DNA from: Pseudopyrenochaeta lycopersici
Taxonomy: Eukaryota; Ascomycota; Dothideomycetes; Pleosporales; Pseudopyrenochaetaceae
Reading direction: 5' to 3'
Length of the DNA stretch: 64,000 nucleotides
Assembly (NCBI GenBank): GCA_003313425.1
Contig: NHZP01000004.1
Span: 496,001 to 560,000 of the forward strand
Within the stretch, counting starts at the first letter, position 1, and each line of letters begins with the position of its first letter. The translations under genes and the position numbers were made by a program. The notes under the pieces were generated by a model. That model was not told the origin of the DNA. It saw only the letters and a list, made by a program, of their open reading frames with translations, and ran no database searches. Shown here one piece after another: positions 11,773 to 21,346 of the stretch.

Positions 11773-12352
11773 AATGTACCGTATCTCTTCCTAGTTCAAT
11801 CGGCGGGTTCGAAGGATAATTAGGATGGTACGGAGTCTTAGTATTTGTGCAGACGAGAACGAAGGGATCACGAATTGATCGAAATATTTGGTAACACCAA
11901 GGATAACACGAATAGTAAGCTTCCCCGCAAACGCGCTACAGGCCTCGGTTCGGTGAATGCTGGGGAATTTCGGCCGTTTTACGAGTCAGCCTAGAAGGTA
12001 AGAACTAAACTTGTGCGAACTAATGGGGAATGAATGCTTGTGACAAGTCGTTTGGATTGATTATGTGCTTGAATGCTTGTCTACGAAGACAAGTGAAATA
12101 AGGGGTATGGCTGCACAACTTACCTCGGCAACATTTGAGAGGTACGTGATCACGTGTCAGGCGATACATCCACGTCACTCGACAGAGTGAGATGTATCAA
12201 GTCTGGCTTGAACCCGCAGAATGGACGGTAGAGGGTCTCGGTAATTTTCGTGCATGAAAGGGTATATTGTACAGGCCAATATCCATCTATGAGGGGAATC
12301 AAACCGGTCTCTCCTATATACACTTCCTGATATACACCATCGCTTGTCTTTC
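11773..12352. other. Intergenic region, no gene recognised
   Basis: This lies upstream of the isomerase start and downstream of the ABC1-kinase stop, both on the minus strand. It should hold the isomerase promoter. No other feature was seen. Confidence 0.5.
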
Positions 12353-14365
12353 CTATCCTTCAAACACGCCGTGATTCAGCTCTACACCAAAGTCCTTCGC
12401 CATGACCTTCATTCTCTGCTCAATATCGTCTTCCATACCTCTGCCTACGCCTACCCATTGCCTAACTTTACTCCAAAAGAACACAACGTCGCTGAGGGCG
12501 AGTACACACCTGAACCTCAAATGCTTTACCCAATTCTTCCACCTCTCGCTTGTCCCAAGATCCTTACTCTCCGTCAACGCTCTCGAAGCCCACAGGCCAG
12601 TGATCTTGATGCGGTTGACAGGAGAGCCGAGGAACTGGTTGTTGCCCTGCACGATACGCAGGTTGCGGCCGATGAAGATGAGTTCGCGAGGCCATTTCTT
12701 GTCGTCACCAAGGATGAGTTTAACAGCGTCGCGGCCTTTGGCTTGCATTTCGAAGGCACGTTCTGCTTGGTCTTTGCCTGCGATATCTTTGCGAAGCTCT
12801 TTCATCACGCTGTTATCCCCGCCTTCATACGGTCGCATGAGTGTGGCGGAAGCGAAAATATCAGCGTGATTAACGCCCCAGCTCGTGACGATTTCTTGTA
12901 TCGTGTCATTGTCGAATGCAAGTAGTGATTTCCAGAACAGAGAATACTGGTGGCGAAACTCGGGGTTCATGCGGATGTATAGGCCATGGTCAATGAGGAC
13001 AACCTCGGGTTGACCATTGGGCAGGCGGCGGATAAAAATGTTTCCTGGATGAGGATCGCAATGTACAGCGCCCCAAAGGAACATTTGGGCAGAGAAGAGG
13101 TCAACAATTGTGTTCATCGTAGTCTTGAGCGAGACACCGAGACCACCTTTGCCGTCCTTGCCTCGCCACGCTGTTCGGTCCGGTTTGAAGAAGTCGTGCT
13201 TGGGTGCATCTTCTGGTGCGTGTGTATCGATTTTGATATTGCCTCGAGGGATAGGTGGTAGGCTATTGCCGCCTGCACCTGGGCTACCCTGTCGCCAGCC
13301 ACCTTTCCAGTTGTTTGTGATGCCTTCCTTGTCCCATAGCCGCACGCCTTCTATCCATTCTGCTGTCATGACTCGCTTACTAGATAGCTCTCTGTAGACT
13401 TGCGGTATATAGACTCTGCCATTTAACCTCTTTTCTCCCGACACTAATCGCCTCATCTCTTCTGCGTTGTCTGCTTCATTCTCAAAGTCGGTTTCCAGCA
13501 TCAAGCGCTCGGAGATATATGGCACCAGCGTGTAGACGGGAATCTTGAACCACCACGTATACGCTTTTGCCACGACTTTAAAGGCCCACAGGTCCCAGCC
13601 AACCTGCTGCGCAATCTCCCTTTTCTGGATTTTAATGGCGACCTCCCGTCCATCAGCCAGTCTCGCCCAGTGGACTTGTGCCACACTCGCACTAGCTCTT
13701 GCGGTCTTCTCCATTATGCCCTTGCCATCTTCTGCTCTTGTGAAGCCTACACCAAATACTTCCTCGACGCTCTTCCCAAAGTCCTCGCGGATGACCTTCT
13801 CAACCTCCCACCACTCATTCTGCGGCGCATCATCGAACATCTTTGCAAACATTTTTTGGAACTGCGGAGGCAGGATCGCGCTCTGCATCGCAATCGCCTG
13901 TCCAATCTTCAAGTACAGCCCGCCATTGTGCCGCAGAAGATCAAATATCCTCTGCGCATTCCGCGCATGCAAGTCTTCGATGCTATTCACGAGGGGTGGA
14001 TGCGCGCGAAAATTGATCTTGTAGTCAATTCCAATAAGCAGGCCTGTCTTGAACGTTCGTAGACTGCGCGTGATGGAAGAAGCATAGAATTGCCGGTCGA
14101 CGAGGCATCCGGTGCCTAGCAGAGCGGAGAAAAGAGCGAGGCGGCGCACCCATCTTCGACGAGTGAAGGGCGGCTTAATCTTGCGAGGCCTGGGTTTAGG
14201 CAGATGTGCGGGATTGGGGGGTCGTAGAGGCTCCCATGCTTGAGTTTGCAGGCGGCGGACAAGCGGTACCTGGTATGATTGCGTAGGGCCGAAGCTTGAC
14301 GTCAGCAGTCGCGAAACAGCATATTGTGTAGGCGCTCTCCGTAGAGCATACAAGCCATGTATCAT
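12353..14365 (-). CDS. Mitochondrial ABC1/ADCK-family atypical kinase (Mcp2/ADCK1-like)
   Basis: A single uninterrupted reading frame of 670 aa starts at ATG 14365. The N-terminus is basic, like a mitochondrial presequence, followed by a hydrophobic segment at about residues 74-90. The family signature KIGQ (UbiB K-x-G-Q) is at 153-156. SASVAQVH forms the Ala-rich nucleotide loop, VAIKIQKR holds the invariant Lys, VHCDPHPGNIFI near residue 435 is the catalytic loop, and VLIDHGLYI replaces DFG with DHG. These match the ADCK1/Mcp2/Cqd branch of UbiB proteins in the mitochondrial inner membrane, which affect coenzyme Q and lipid distribution. A role closer to ADCK5 cannot be excluded. Lack of introns is unusual for this window. 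Confidence 0.88.
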   Translation of the reverse strand: MIHGLYALRRAPTQYAVSRLLTSSFGPTQSYQVPLVRRLQTQAWEPLRPPNPAHLPKPRPRKIKPPFTRRRWVRRLALFSALLGTGCLVDRQFYASSITRSLRTFKTGLLIGIDYKINFRAHPPLVNSIEDLHARNAQRIFDLLRHNGGLYLKIGQAIAMQSAILPPQFQKMFAKMFDDAPQNEWWEVEKVIREDFGKSVEEVFGVGFTRAEDGKGIMEKTARASASVAQVHWARLADGREVAIKIQKREIAQQVGWDLWAFKVVAKAYTWWFKIPVYTLVPYISERLMLETDFENEADNAEEMRRLVSGEKRLNGRVYIPQVYRELSSKRVMTAEWIEGVRLWDKEGITNNWKGGWRQGSPGAGGNSLPPIPRGNIKIDTHAPEDAPKHDFFKPDRTAWRGKDGKGGLGVSLKTTMNTIVDLFSAQMFLWGAVHCDPHPGNIFIRRLPNGQPEVVLIDHGLYIRMNPEFRHQYSLFWKSLLAFDNDTIQEIVTSWGVNHADIFASATLMRPYEGGDNSVMKELRKDIAGKDQAERAFEMQAKGRDAVKLILGDDKKWPRELIFIGRNLRIVQGNNQFLGSPVNRIKITGLWASRALTESKDLGTSERWKNWVKHLRFRCVLALSDVVFFWSKVRQWVGVGRGMEDDIEQRMKVMAKDFGVELNHGVFEG

Positions 14366-14971
14366 GGCTGCCTAGCACAGGGAAGAAGGAACACAGAGCG
14401 TGTGTGGCGAGACATGGAGACGGTGCTCTTAGTTTATCCTTCGCGCATTTCGGAGTTAGAGTCATGACGGCATTGCGACCGCCGCGACTATTGCCCGATT
14501 ACAGCCGTCTCACGTCCGTGCGCCACTCCTACTATCAATTCATGTCTCCGATCCCGACCAGGCCATACAAATGCAGCATTATCGACGTGAAGAATGCTCT
14601 GTCTGTGTTGAAGTATGTACTTGGGGAGCCATGTCACAACAACTTTCCCGTTGATTGTACATTTCCTCATTGACCATACCATCCCAAGAAAGCTCCACCG
14701 ATCTCCATCCTTTCTCTTCACCTAATAAGCTCAAGTGCCAGTTTGTCCTCCTGATCAGGCAACATCAGAGTTGGCCTTGAACTAAACTCTCACCGTGTTG
14801 CCATCCACATAGCTGGAGTTTGCCTAGTCGGTGAACCGTCAAATTTTGCAGCATTGCAGAGAGCTGCTCGAACAAAGGCGACGTGCGCGGCACCTGGTGA
14901 AATGGAGCGTGTTTTGCGTCGCAGTATTGCTGCGAAAGCCGAAGAACAGAGAATCGAATTCTGCATCTCCT
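14366..14971. other. Intergenic region, no gene recognised
   Basis: This is the upstream region of the ABC1 kinase gene and the downstream region of YAE1. No coding or structural feature could be supported. Confidence 0.5.
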
Positions 14972-15622
14972 TCATGACTGTTGTTCCTGTGAGGCCTGAC
15001 TCTTCTCTACGGCCCTCAGATCAATTCCCCATCGTCTCGCCAACTCCTCAATGGTCCTCATCCATTTCTTGATGACAGGGTGCTGTTCTGCAACCTCTCT
15101 AAACGTGGGGTCTTCTTCAACACCCTTGACCTCCCATTTCCAAATCCCCTCTGCATCAACCCACGCCTGACCTAGTAGCTCCTCAATCGCGAGTTCTCTC
15201 CGCGCAGCGTCGTACATATCCTTCACTTCCTTGGATAGCTGCGCTTCATGCTTGTGAACAGCAGCAATGAAGCCATGCAGAACGCCATTTATATAGCCTA
15301 CGCGCAGCCCGAGGTTTGCGCCGAGCGAATAGCCTTCGTCGAAGCCTTCTTGTACGAATTGGCCCTTGCTGTTTGCCAGACCTTCACGGTAGGCGTCTGT
15401 GTCGAGGGCGCGTTGGCGGGATGGGAGGTCGGAGAGGATTTCATGTGAGTGGCCGTGTGAAGTATTTGAAGCCAAGGGATGCTGTGAGAAGAAACTAGGG
15501 GACGAGGGTGCAGAGCCGTAAATATCGTCAAGAGGATCCTCATGCGGCGGAGTAGGAGGAGCATGCCCTGCTGCAAGCTCAGTCGGGCCTAGGGTAGGCG
15601 ACATATCGCCAAGAGCATTCAT
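14972..15622 (-). CDS. YAE1: Yae1 family protein (Fe-S loading adaptor)
   Basis: One exon of 216 aa, starting at ATG 15622 (MNALGDMS). After a DDIYGS box near residue 30, the protein has the deca-GX3 helix that defines Yae1/Lto1 proteins, with Gly every fourth residue in GFDEGYSLGANLGLRVGYIN. The C-terminal half is charged and helical. Yae1 works with Lto1 in the cytosol to bring the CIA machinery to the ABC protein Rli1 (ABCE1) for Fe-S insertion, which supports ribosome biogenesis and translation. The length fits fungal orthologs. The gene is divergent from the SDR-fold gene at 16265, with a 642 bp spacer. Confidence 0.85.
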   Translation of the reverse strand: MNALGDMSPTLGPTELAAGHAPPTPPHEDPLDDIYGSAPSSPSFFSQHPLASNTSHGHSHEILSDLPSRQRALDTDAYREGLANSKGQFVQEGFDEGYSLGANLGLRVGYINGVLHGFIAAVHKHEAQLSKEVKDMYDAARRELAIEELLGQAWVDAEGIWKWEVKGVEEDPTFREVAEQHPVIKKWMRTIEELARRWGIDLRAVEKSQASQEQQS

Positions 15623-16264
15623 TTTATGGTTGAACCTTTGAAAGCACAATATAAATGGTTAGTAGTGGGCAGATTTCGAGTCATCCTTGTAAGCCTTTGG
15701 AATGTGGGGTGAGCATTTGAGCGTTTGGTGGAGACTAGCGCTCTTTTCGGAGGAGCGCGGAGGTTTGAGCCTATTCGAGTGTTGATCTACCTCGAAAGTG
15801 ACAGACATATATGATCCTCTCATTGACTATATGTGCGTATGGGAATGCAGTGTATTAGCCATTTTGTTTCATCTTGAATTTGCAGACGTCCTCGGTAAGT
15901 CTGAATATACATGCAGTTTCTAGCTTAGCCTGAGGTCCTCCATTTTTGATGCAGCATCATCACATTCTCGCTTCCTCTCATTTCACCTAGTCTCCTTAAT
16001 GGCACCTGGTCAGTCTCTTCCACATCCATTACCAACTTCGGCCTCGCGAGACGGAGTTACGCTGCATCTCAACGCTCACAACCACTTGAGAAGGCACGGA
16101 CGAATACCGGTCGGGCCTTCGATCAGCAAACGTCGTGTCCAGAAGAACAACGGCAATATCGCGTACTTCTTGTTTTATCTGTTGTGAGAGATTCTTTTTC
16201 ATGTATTTGAACGTTTTGTTCGCTGTCAACTGTTCTACTCTATGACTACCCTGCCTTTGATACA
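15623..16264. promoter_or_regulatory. Divergent promoter region, YAE1 / SDR-fold gene
   Basis: The start codons at 15622 (minus) and 16265 (plus) are back to back, so the 642 bp hold both promoters. No individual element was identified. Confidence 0.4.
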
Positions 16265-17287
16265 ATGATCGCCCTATCCGACGTCCGCGCCCACAACGCA
16301 ACCCTCAAAACCTCCCTCCCTGCTGGCCTCGTTGCGGTCTTCGTAGGCGGCACAAGCGGCATAGGTCTCTCCACAGCACGAGAATTTGTGCGAAACACCA
16401 CAGCACCCCATGTCTACCTGGTCGGCCGTAATGCTGCGGCAGCCAGCAAGATTATCGAAGAACTGCGCACTATCAACCCTTCCTCCCAAGTGTCTTTCAT
16501 CCAAAAGGACCTCTCGCTGCTCAGAAATGTGGACGAAGCGTGCAGCGAGATCAAAGCAAAGGAGAAGAATGTCAATTTGCTGTTCATGACATGTGGCTAC
16601 ATCACCCTCAAGGGTCGCGACGAGACAGCAGAAGGCCTGGACCGCAAGTTCGCAGTGAACTATTACTCCCGTATGCGGTTTGTCCACCAACTCTTACCGC
16701 TTCTGCAAAACGCTGCTTCCCAGTCCACGTCCCCAAGCCTATCTCGTGTAGTAACAGTTCTGGACCCGCAGCCTGGTCTCCGTGTGATGCCAAACTTCGC
16801 GGACCTGAGTCTGAAAACCAACTTTTCGCTCAAGAACTGCATGACGCACGCAACCGCCATGACAAACCTCTCAATCTCGCATTTGGCAAAGGAGAATCCG
16901 GGGACGACTTTTGTTCACGCCTTCCCATCTGCCGTGCTAACCAACGGCCTCAAGGAAGTTACTGGTGTATTTGAGCCGGTTGTCAAGTTCTTGCTCGGCT
17001 TGGGGAGATTTCTGTTTGTCCCGCTGGTAGAAAGTGGGGAGAGACACTTGTTCGCTGCTACGGCAGGGCGGTATCCTTCAAAAGCCGTTGGCGAGAGTGT
17101 GGAAGGAGCAGCCATGGGAAGTGATGGTGTAATGGGCAGTGGGGGCTACCTTCTCAACTGGAACGGGGACATATTGGCAGATACAAACAAGGCGAAGGCT
17201 ATGCGAGACGAGGGTAAGGACATCGTGGTCTGGGATCATACCGAGGAGGTATTCAAGACAATCTGCGACAAGGGAGAGAAGTATTGA
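16265..17287 (+). CDS. SDR-fold protein lacking the usual catalytic residues
   Basis: One exon of 340 aa. The Rossmann start is clear: VFVGGTSGIGLSTAREF (TGxxxGIG type) and YLVGRN. After that the catalytic landmarks fade. The NNAG position reads TCGYI, the catalytic-Ser strand reads VVTVLDPQPG without a Ser, and the Y-x3-K helix is replaced by NCMTHATAMTNLSISHL. Fungal relatives of this subgroup are annotated as short-chain dehydrogenase/NAD(P)-binding proteins, some in metabolite clusters. The protein probably still binds a dinucleotide, but classic SDR chemistry is doubtful. It is the only plus-strand gene between 10.7 and 19.8 kb. Confidence 0.8.
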   Translation: MIALSDVRAHNATLKTSLPAGLVAVFVGGTSGIGLSTAREFVRNTTAPHVYLVGRNAAAASKIIEELRTINPSSQVSFIQKDLSLLRNVDEACSEIKAKEKNVNLLFMTCGYITLKGRDETAEGLDRKFAVNYYSRMRFVHQLLPLLQNAASQSTSPSLSRVVTVLDPQPGLRVMPNFADLSLKTNFSLKNCMTHATAMTNLSISHLAKENPGTTFVHAFPSAVLTNGLKEVTGVFEPVVKFLLGLGRFLFVPLVESGERHLFAATAGRYPSKAVGESVEGAAMGSDGVMGSGGYLLNWNGDILADTNKAKAMRDEGKDIVVWDHTEEVFKTICDKGEKY

Positions 17288-17895
17288 CAAGTCCGTGATT
17301 AGGAGATATTCTGCAATGTACCTGTGTTGTCTTAGTGACACCTCCACTCCTCATGCATAAAAGGCAGAGGGACTAATGTATAAATCTTTCAAATTTGCAC
17401 AGAGCGCTATTTATTCAGCTATTTCACCTCCATTTCCAACTACTCATCTGCTTCAATATAACTGGGTACCAAGATGCTGCTCCTGCCATCTTGATTCACC
17501 AATATGACGCCCAGCGTTCAATTACTTGTCAATCCGACGCTGCAATACAAAAAGCGATGTGTCGGAACGGCGTAATCTAAGAAGTACTAAAAAATAGGAA
17601 AGGGTATGCGCAGCCCTGACAAGCAGCAAAGCAATGCCAGCGGGGAAATCAAAGAGGGTTACAAGAACTCGAGGAACATAAGAAAAAGTATGTGTTAGTG
17701 TAGGTATGAGCTGTGTGGCATAAAGGAGAAGATGATCCAGTAAGCCAGGGTATGTTCGTTTCCTCGCACAAGTATAGACTATCCAGTAAGCGCCACGGGT
17801 CCTTGGGTCCAGGTCACAAGTCAAGAGTCCGAAATAAAGGCTGACGAGTGTCTCTCTAGATCGACATTATCCGCAACGTAGGGTATTGATCATCA
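17288..17895. other. Convergent intergenic region
   Basis: The SDR-fold gene and the septin gene converge here. A 100-residue minus-strand open frame (17522..17824) has hydrophobic runs but no family resemblance and lies in the expected septin 3' region. It was not accepted as a gene. Confidence 0.5.
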
Positions 17896-19812
17896 TTAAT
17901 ATTCAGCAGCCCGCTGCGGTCGGTATTCGCGGCTGCCGGCGCTGGATGCTCGACCATTTGCGGCTGGCACAGTAAGCTGCTTCGCTGCTGGGCCGTCTGA
18001 AGTGACAACGCGTCGCCTATTGGTACCTTTCTCCAGGCGTTGGGTCCTCCAGCCCTCATACCACTGTTCACGGCTCACTTCTCGTAGCTCGGCTCGCCAT
18101 TCGCTAAACACGCTCTCCCTCAGCCTAACGAAATCGCAATGTTCAGGATTGTAGGGATCGGCGAAGCCCCATGGGAACTTGCGCCCGACTACCTCGGGTT
18201 CGTAGGGGTCGGGCGAGATAATACTGAGCGGCAAGAACGGGGTCTCCAGAGATTCGCTTTGAATGGAGGCGGAAATGGCTGATGGCTTGCGGCTGTGCCC
18301 CTTTCTCGCACTCGGCGGGGACGTTGGCGGCGACTGCGATTTGGACGAGTTTGACGAAGCAATCGAGCGGGCGGCTTCGGAGGACGAACGCTCAAGAATC
18401 TTATTCAAGACATCCGGCTTCCCTTCGTTCTCGGAGGAATCAGCGTATTCGTCCTCGTCGCGCTCATCCAGTCGGTCGGGATCGTCGTCATTGTCCAGGT
18501 CCAGGTTCAAAGCCTCGAGTGGATCTAACTTTGCGCGCTTGATCGTATCCCAGACCGTCTTCTTCAGGTGACGCATGTGTGCACCAGTGATGGTGTCTGC
18601 CTTGCTGATGACTGGGATGACAGTTGTCTTGCTCTGGAGCTCACGGAGCACATTGAGATCCAGGTTCTCGTCGAGGCCGCCAAAGATGGCGCTGCCGGGG
18701 TTGATTACGTTTGACTTCTTGCGAGCTTCGGTGATGTTTGCGTCTAAGCGCGCAGGATCCAGGATGAGGAAGACGCAATGGATGTGAGTGTCCTTGACGC
18801 CAGGGGCACGGACGACCTTCTGCTCCTCGCCAAACGTGTCTTCGAATTTGGACTCGAGGAAGGAGGTGATGATGGGCAGCTGGAAGTCGACAATGTTCTT
18901 CTCCAGGCCTTCCGAGTCCCACAGCGTGACACCCACCCTCTCCCCGTCTACTTCTGTCTCGAGGTATTCTGAGGTGAAAGGAGAGTCGTCGCCGCCCACG
19001 GCGGTGGCTGGCGGGGAAGGTGTGTGTGGTCGCTTCTTGGCGGGGAGGGCGAGTGCCTTGCGGAGGAACTCGATGAACGACGACTTGCCACAGCCTTTGT
19101 TTCCAATGACGAGGATGCTGGGAGAGGTTGTTAGCCTGAGACTTTGCCTGCGGCATTTTTGGGGAACGTACTTGAATGGGGTGGGGTCCTTCCTCCTCCT
19201 CACACGGCGAGGGCTGTTGACGGTGCTGTGTTGGCTGCTGGCGTAGCTGTAGCGGCCGCGGTGGGTCATGCTCTCCGTTCTGGGGTAGGGGTCGTAGTCC
19301 ATATAGGACGGCGAGGTGCCGGGCATGGGCGGCGCGACGGCGAGGTTGGGGTTGGGCGCCATTCGGTGGTAGTCGAGGGACGGGCCGGTGGGCCTGCTGA
19401 AGTTGTGGCTGTTGTGGCCGTAGTTGCCGACTCTGTTGGAGACAATGGCGACAGAGTCCGGGCGGGCGCCTTCACCTCCAAAGGACTCGATCTGGGGAAG
19501 AGCCGAGTGCGAGGGCAGGCGGGGCGGCTGCTTGGGGAGCATGGCGGCTTCGCGCTGTCGGCGCAGGGCCTCCTCCTGGGCGAGGGCCTTCTGTTTCCTG
19601 CTCATCTTGCCTCCGGATGTGCTTCGCACGCTGCTGCCACGGGTTTCGGCGCTGCTCTTTCTTCGCAGGAAGCCAAAGCTGGTTCGGCGCGACCCTCCTG
19701 CTTCGCCGTTGGATTGCGCAACCGAAGGACGACTGGACGGGTCGGGCGAGCCGTCCTTGGAGATGGAGGGATTGGGAGGGTTGGGGGGCTTGTTGGGGGT
19801 GGTGCTGGCCAT
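17896..19812 (-). CDS. Septin, AspE-like (group 5 type)
   Basis: Exons are 19172..19812 and 17896..19117, giving 620 aa. The 54-nt intron (gtacgt..cccag, branch GCTAAC) has a length divisible by three and no stop, so an unspliced reading also stays open; splicing gives TPFNILVIGNKGCGKSS. The N-terminal 200 residues are Ser/Pro-rich and disordered. The G domain has P-loop GNKGCGKSS (219-227), WDSEGLEKN (G3), and VIPVISKAD (G4). The region CDFVRLRESVFSEWRAEL..REQWYEGWRTQRL is the septin C-terminal unit. The long N-terminal tail and SKAD in place of AKAD fit the AspE branch found only in filamentous fungi. It would act in septation and cortical organisation. Met at 19812 is the first in-frame ATG. 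Confidence 0.82.
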   Translation of the reverse strand: MASTTPNKPPNPPNPSISKDGSPDPSSRPSVAQSNGEAGGSRRTSFGFLRRKSSAETRGSSVRSTSGGKMSRKQKALAQEEALRRQREAAMLPKQPPRLPSHSALPQIESFGGEGARPDSVAIVSNRVGNYGHNSHNFSRPTGPSLDYHRMAPNPNLAVAPPMPGTSPSYMDYDPYPRTESMTHRGRYSYASSQHSTVNSPRRVRRRKDPTPFKYVPQKCRRQSLRLTTSPSILVIGNKGCGKSSFIEFLRKALALPAKKRPHTPSPPATAVGGDDSPFTSEYLETEVDGERVGVTLWDSEGLEKNIVDFQLPIITSFLESKFEDTFGEEQKVVRAPGVKDTHIHCVFLILDPARLDANITEARKKSNVINPGSAIFGGLDENLDLNVLRELQSKTTVIPVISKADTITGAHMRHLKKTVWDTIKRAKLDPLEALNLDLDNDDDPDRLDERDEDEYADSSENEGKPDVLNKILERSSSEAARSIASSNSSKSQSPPTSPPSARKGHSRKPSAISASIQSESLETPFLPLSIISPDPYEPEVVGRKFPWGFADPYNPEHCDFVRLRESVFSEWRAELREVSREQWYEGWRTQRLEKGTNRRRVVTSDGPAAKQLTVPAANGRASSAGSREYRPQRAAEY

Positions 19813-21346
19813 GGTGGGCGGGTGAAGGGCTTTAACTGTCACTGGCTCACCGTGATGGCGCGCGTGTAATTTTAGCAGATGAGAAAGGAGTGCAACCGGG
19901 CAATGTGCAGGCTGGCTGGGTCGGGCTCTTCTGCCTATGCCACCGCGACGGCACAGTAGTTCGGCTGTGTTGGCGATGATTAAGAGAGTGAAATTGAAGG
20001 GAGGAGCTGCTTGGGGCTGGCAAGGTCAGGACCCGGTCGGACGTGCATCTAGTGGAGCGACGCAGCAGAGTGAATGGCCAGGGTCTAATTAGCTTACCTC
20101 GGGTGTGGTTACTACTGCAGGAACAAAGACGGTGGCCGAAGGCGCATATGTCAACCCCAGATTCTGGAAGTCTTAATTATCGCCGCCGAACGTTGCGAGA
20201 AGGAGGAAGAGCGACGTTGGAGAATCAGCCACACTCCGCAAAAGGGGCGTGACACGTCTGGAGAGGAGGAGCGCTGCCAGCCGCTGTCCATTGGCTCGCC
20301 GCGCTTCGTAGGCTGGACGGCGGAAGCAGCCCAAGTCGCGACCGGGATGGCACGTACGAAATCTCAATTCGAAACTCTGTTGCCGCTCACCAACATTTGA
20401 ATTGACAGCGTCTAATTCCAATCCATGTGGATCCCACAGCTGGCGATCGTCTGGGACGCGGCACTTTCGTGTACCTGTCACGTCTGGCCTGCTGCGTCGG
20501 CGCCGCGCAGCCATGTTCCTGGAGGATCATACCCATGCATCTCCCGCGATGGCGCTATCCACCTGAATAGGGGTTCCCGCTAGCAAATGATCTTCCGACA
20601 TGCCCACAGAAGGGCTGAAGAAGGAACGCGCCGGCTGTTCCAACCTTCTGCGCATAAACTCCATTTCCCACCCATCATAGCACTTCCGGGGAATATCCAC
20701 CATATCTCGTTTCAGAAGAACATATTACCCAGCCGTCCAATAGCACAACCGAAACTTTATATATTCCAGAGCTGGTGTCATCATGCTCCCATTTCCAGTA
20801 ATAGACTTCCAGCAACCGCGCACGACCGGTCCGTTGCTCCTCCAACGCTAACGTGCCCTCTCCATGTCTGCCATCAATATCCATCATGCTGTTAACGCTT
20901 CCCAAGACCTGTTGAGACACTTCATATGTTGTCCTTCTCTAGATATACCTGATAATCCTTGCATTCCTGTGCTTTTTTCGGGCCGTCCCAACGTCATGGC
21001 TTCGACCGTTGGTGCCTAAACCTTAGTTCAACTTCAGAACAACCACCACAACACTCACGACCCCAAAACTGGTTTTGAGGGCTTTTGTCTTGGCGCTTTT
21101 TATAACCCATGTATAACGCCCAATACACGATCACATCAGCTGTGGAGTTAACGCTTTTCTACACTGACACCAGGTTAGTGCTGACCTGGCCGCCGTGCCA
21201 AGGATTGCATCGACCTTTGCTTATCGTTAAATAAGTGATCGTTACACCTAAATTTCCGTTTCATTGTCTATGCTCTCGGCCGCATTGTCGACCTCATTGC
21301 CGTTCATTCCACGCTAACCTCGCCACGCGAATCCTTATAGCAAGAC
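19813..21346. promoter_or_regulatory. 1.5 kb divergent intergenic region, septin / P450
   Basis: This holds the promoters of the septin (minus) and P450 (plus) genes. Several short open frames occur but none shows a domain. No repeats or defined promoter boxes could be supported. Confidence 0.4.

Noticed and set aside
12344..12925. 193-residue plus-strand open frame
   Set aside because: It is antisense to the well-supported ABC1 kinase gene and has no motif.
18263..18571. Plus-strand open frames within the septin gene
   Set aside because: Antisense shadows of a GC-rich coding exon; compositional only.
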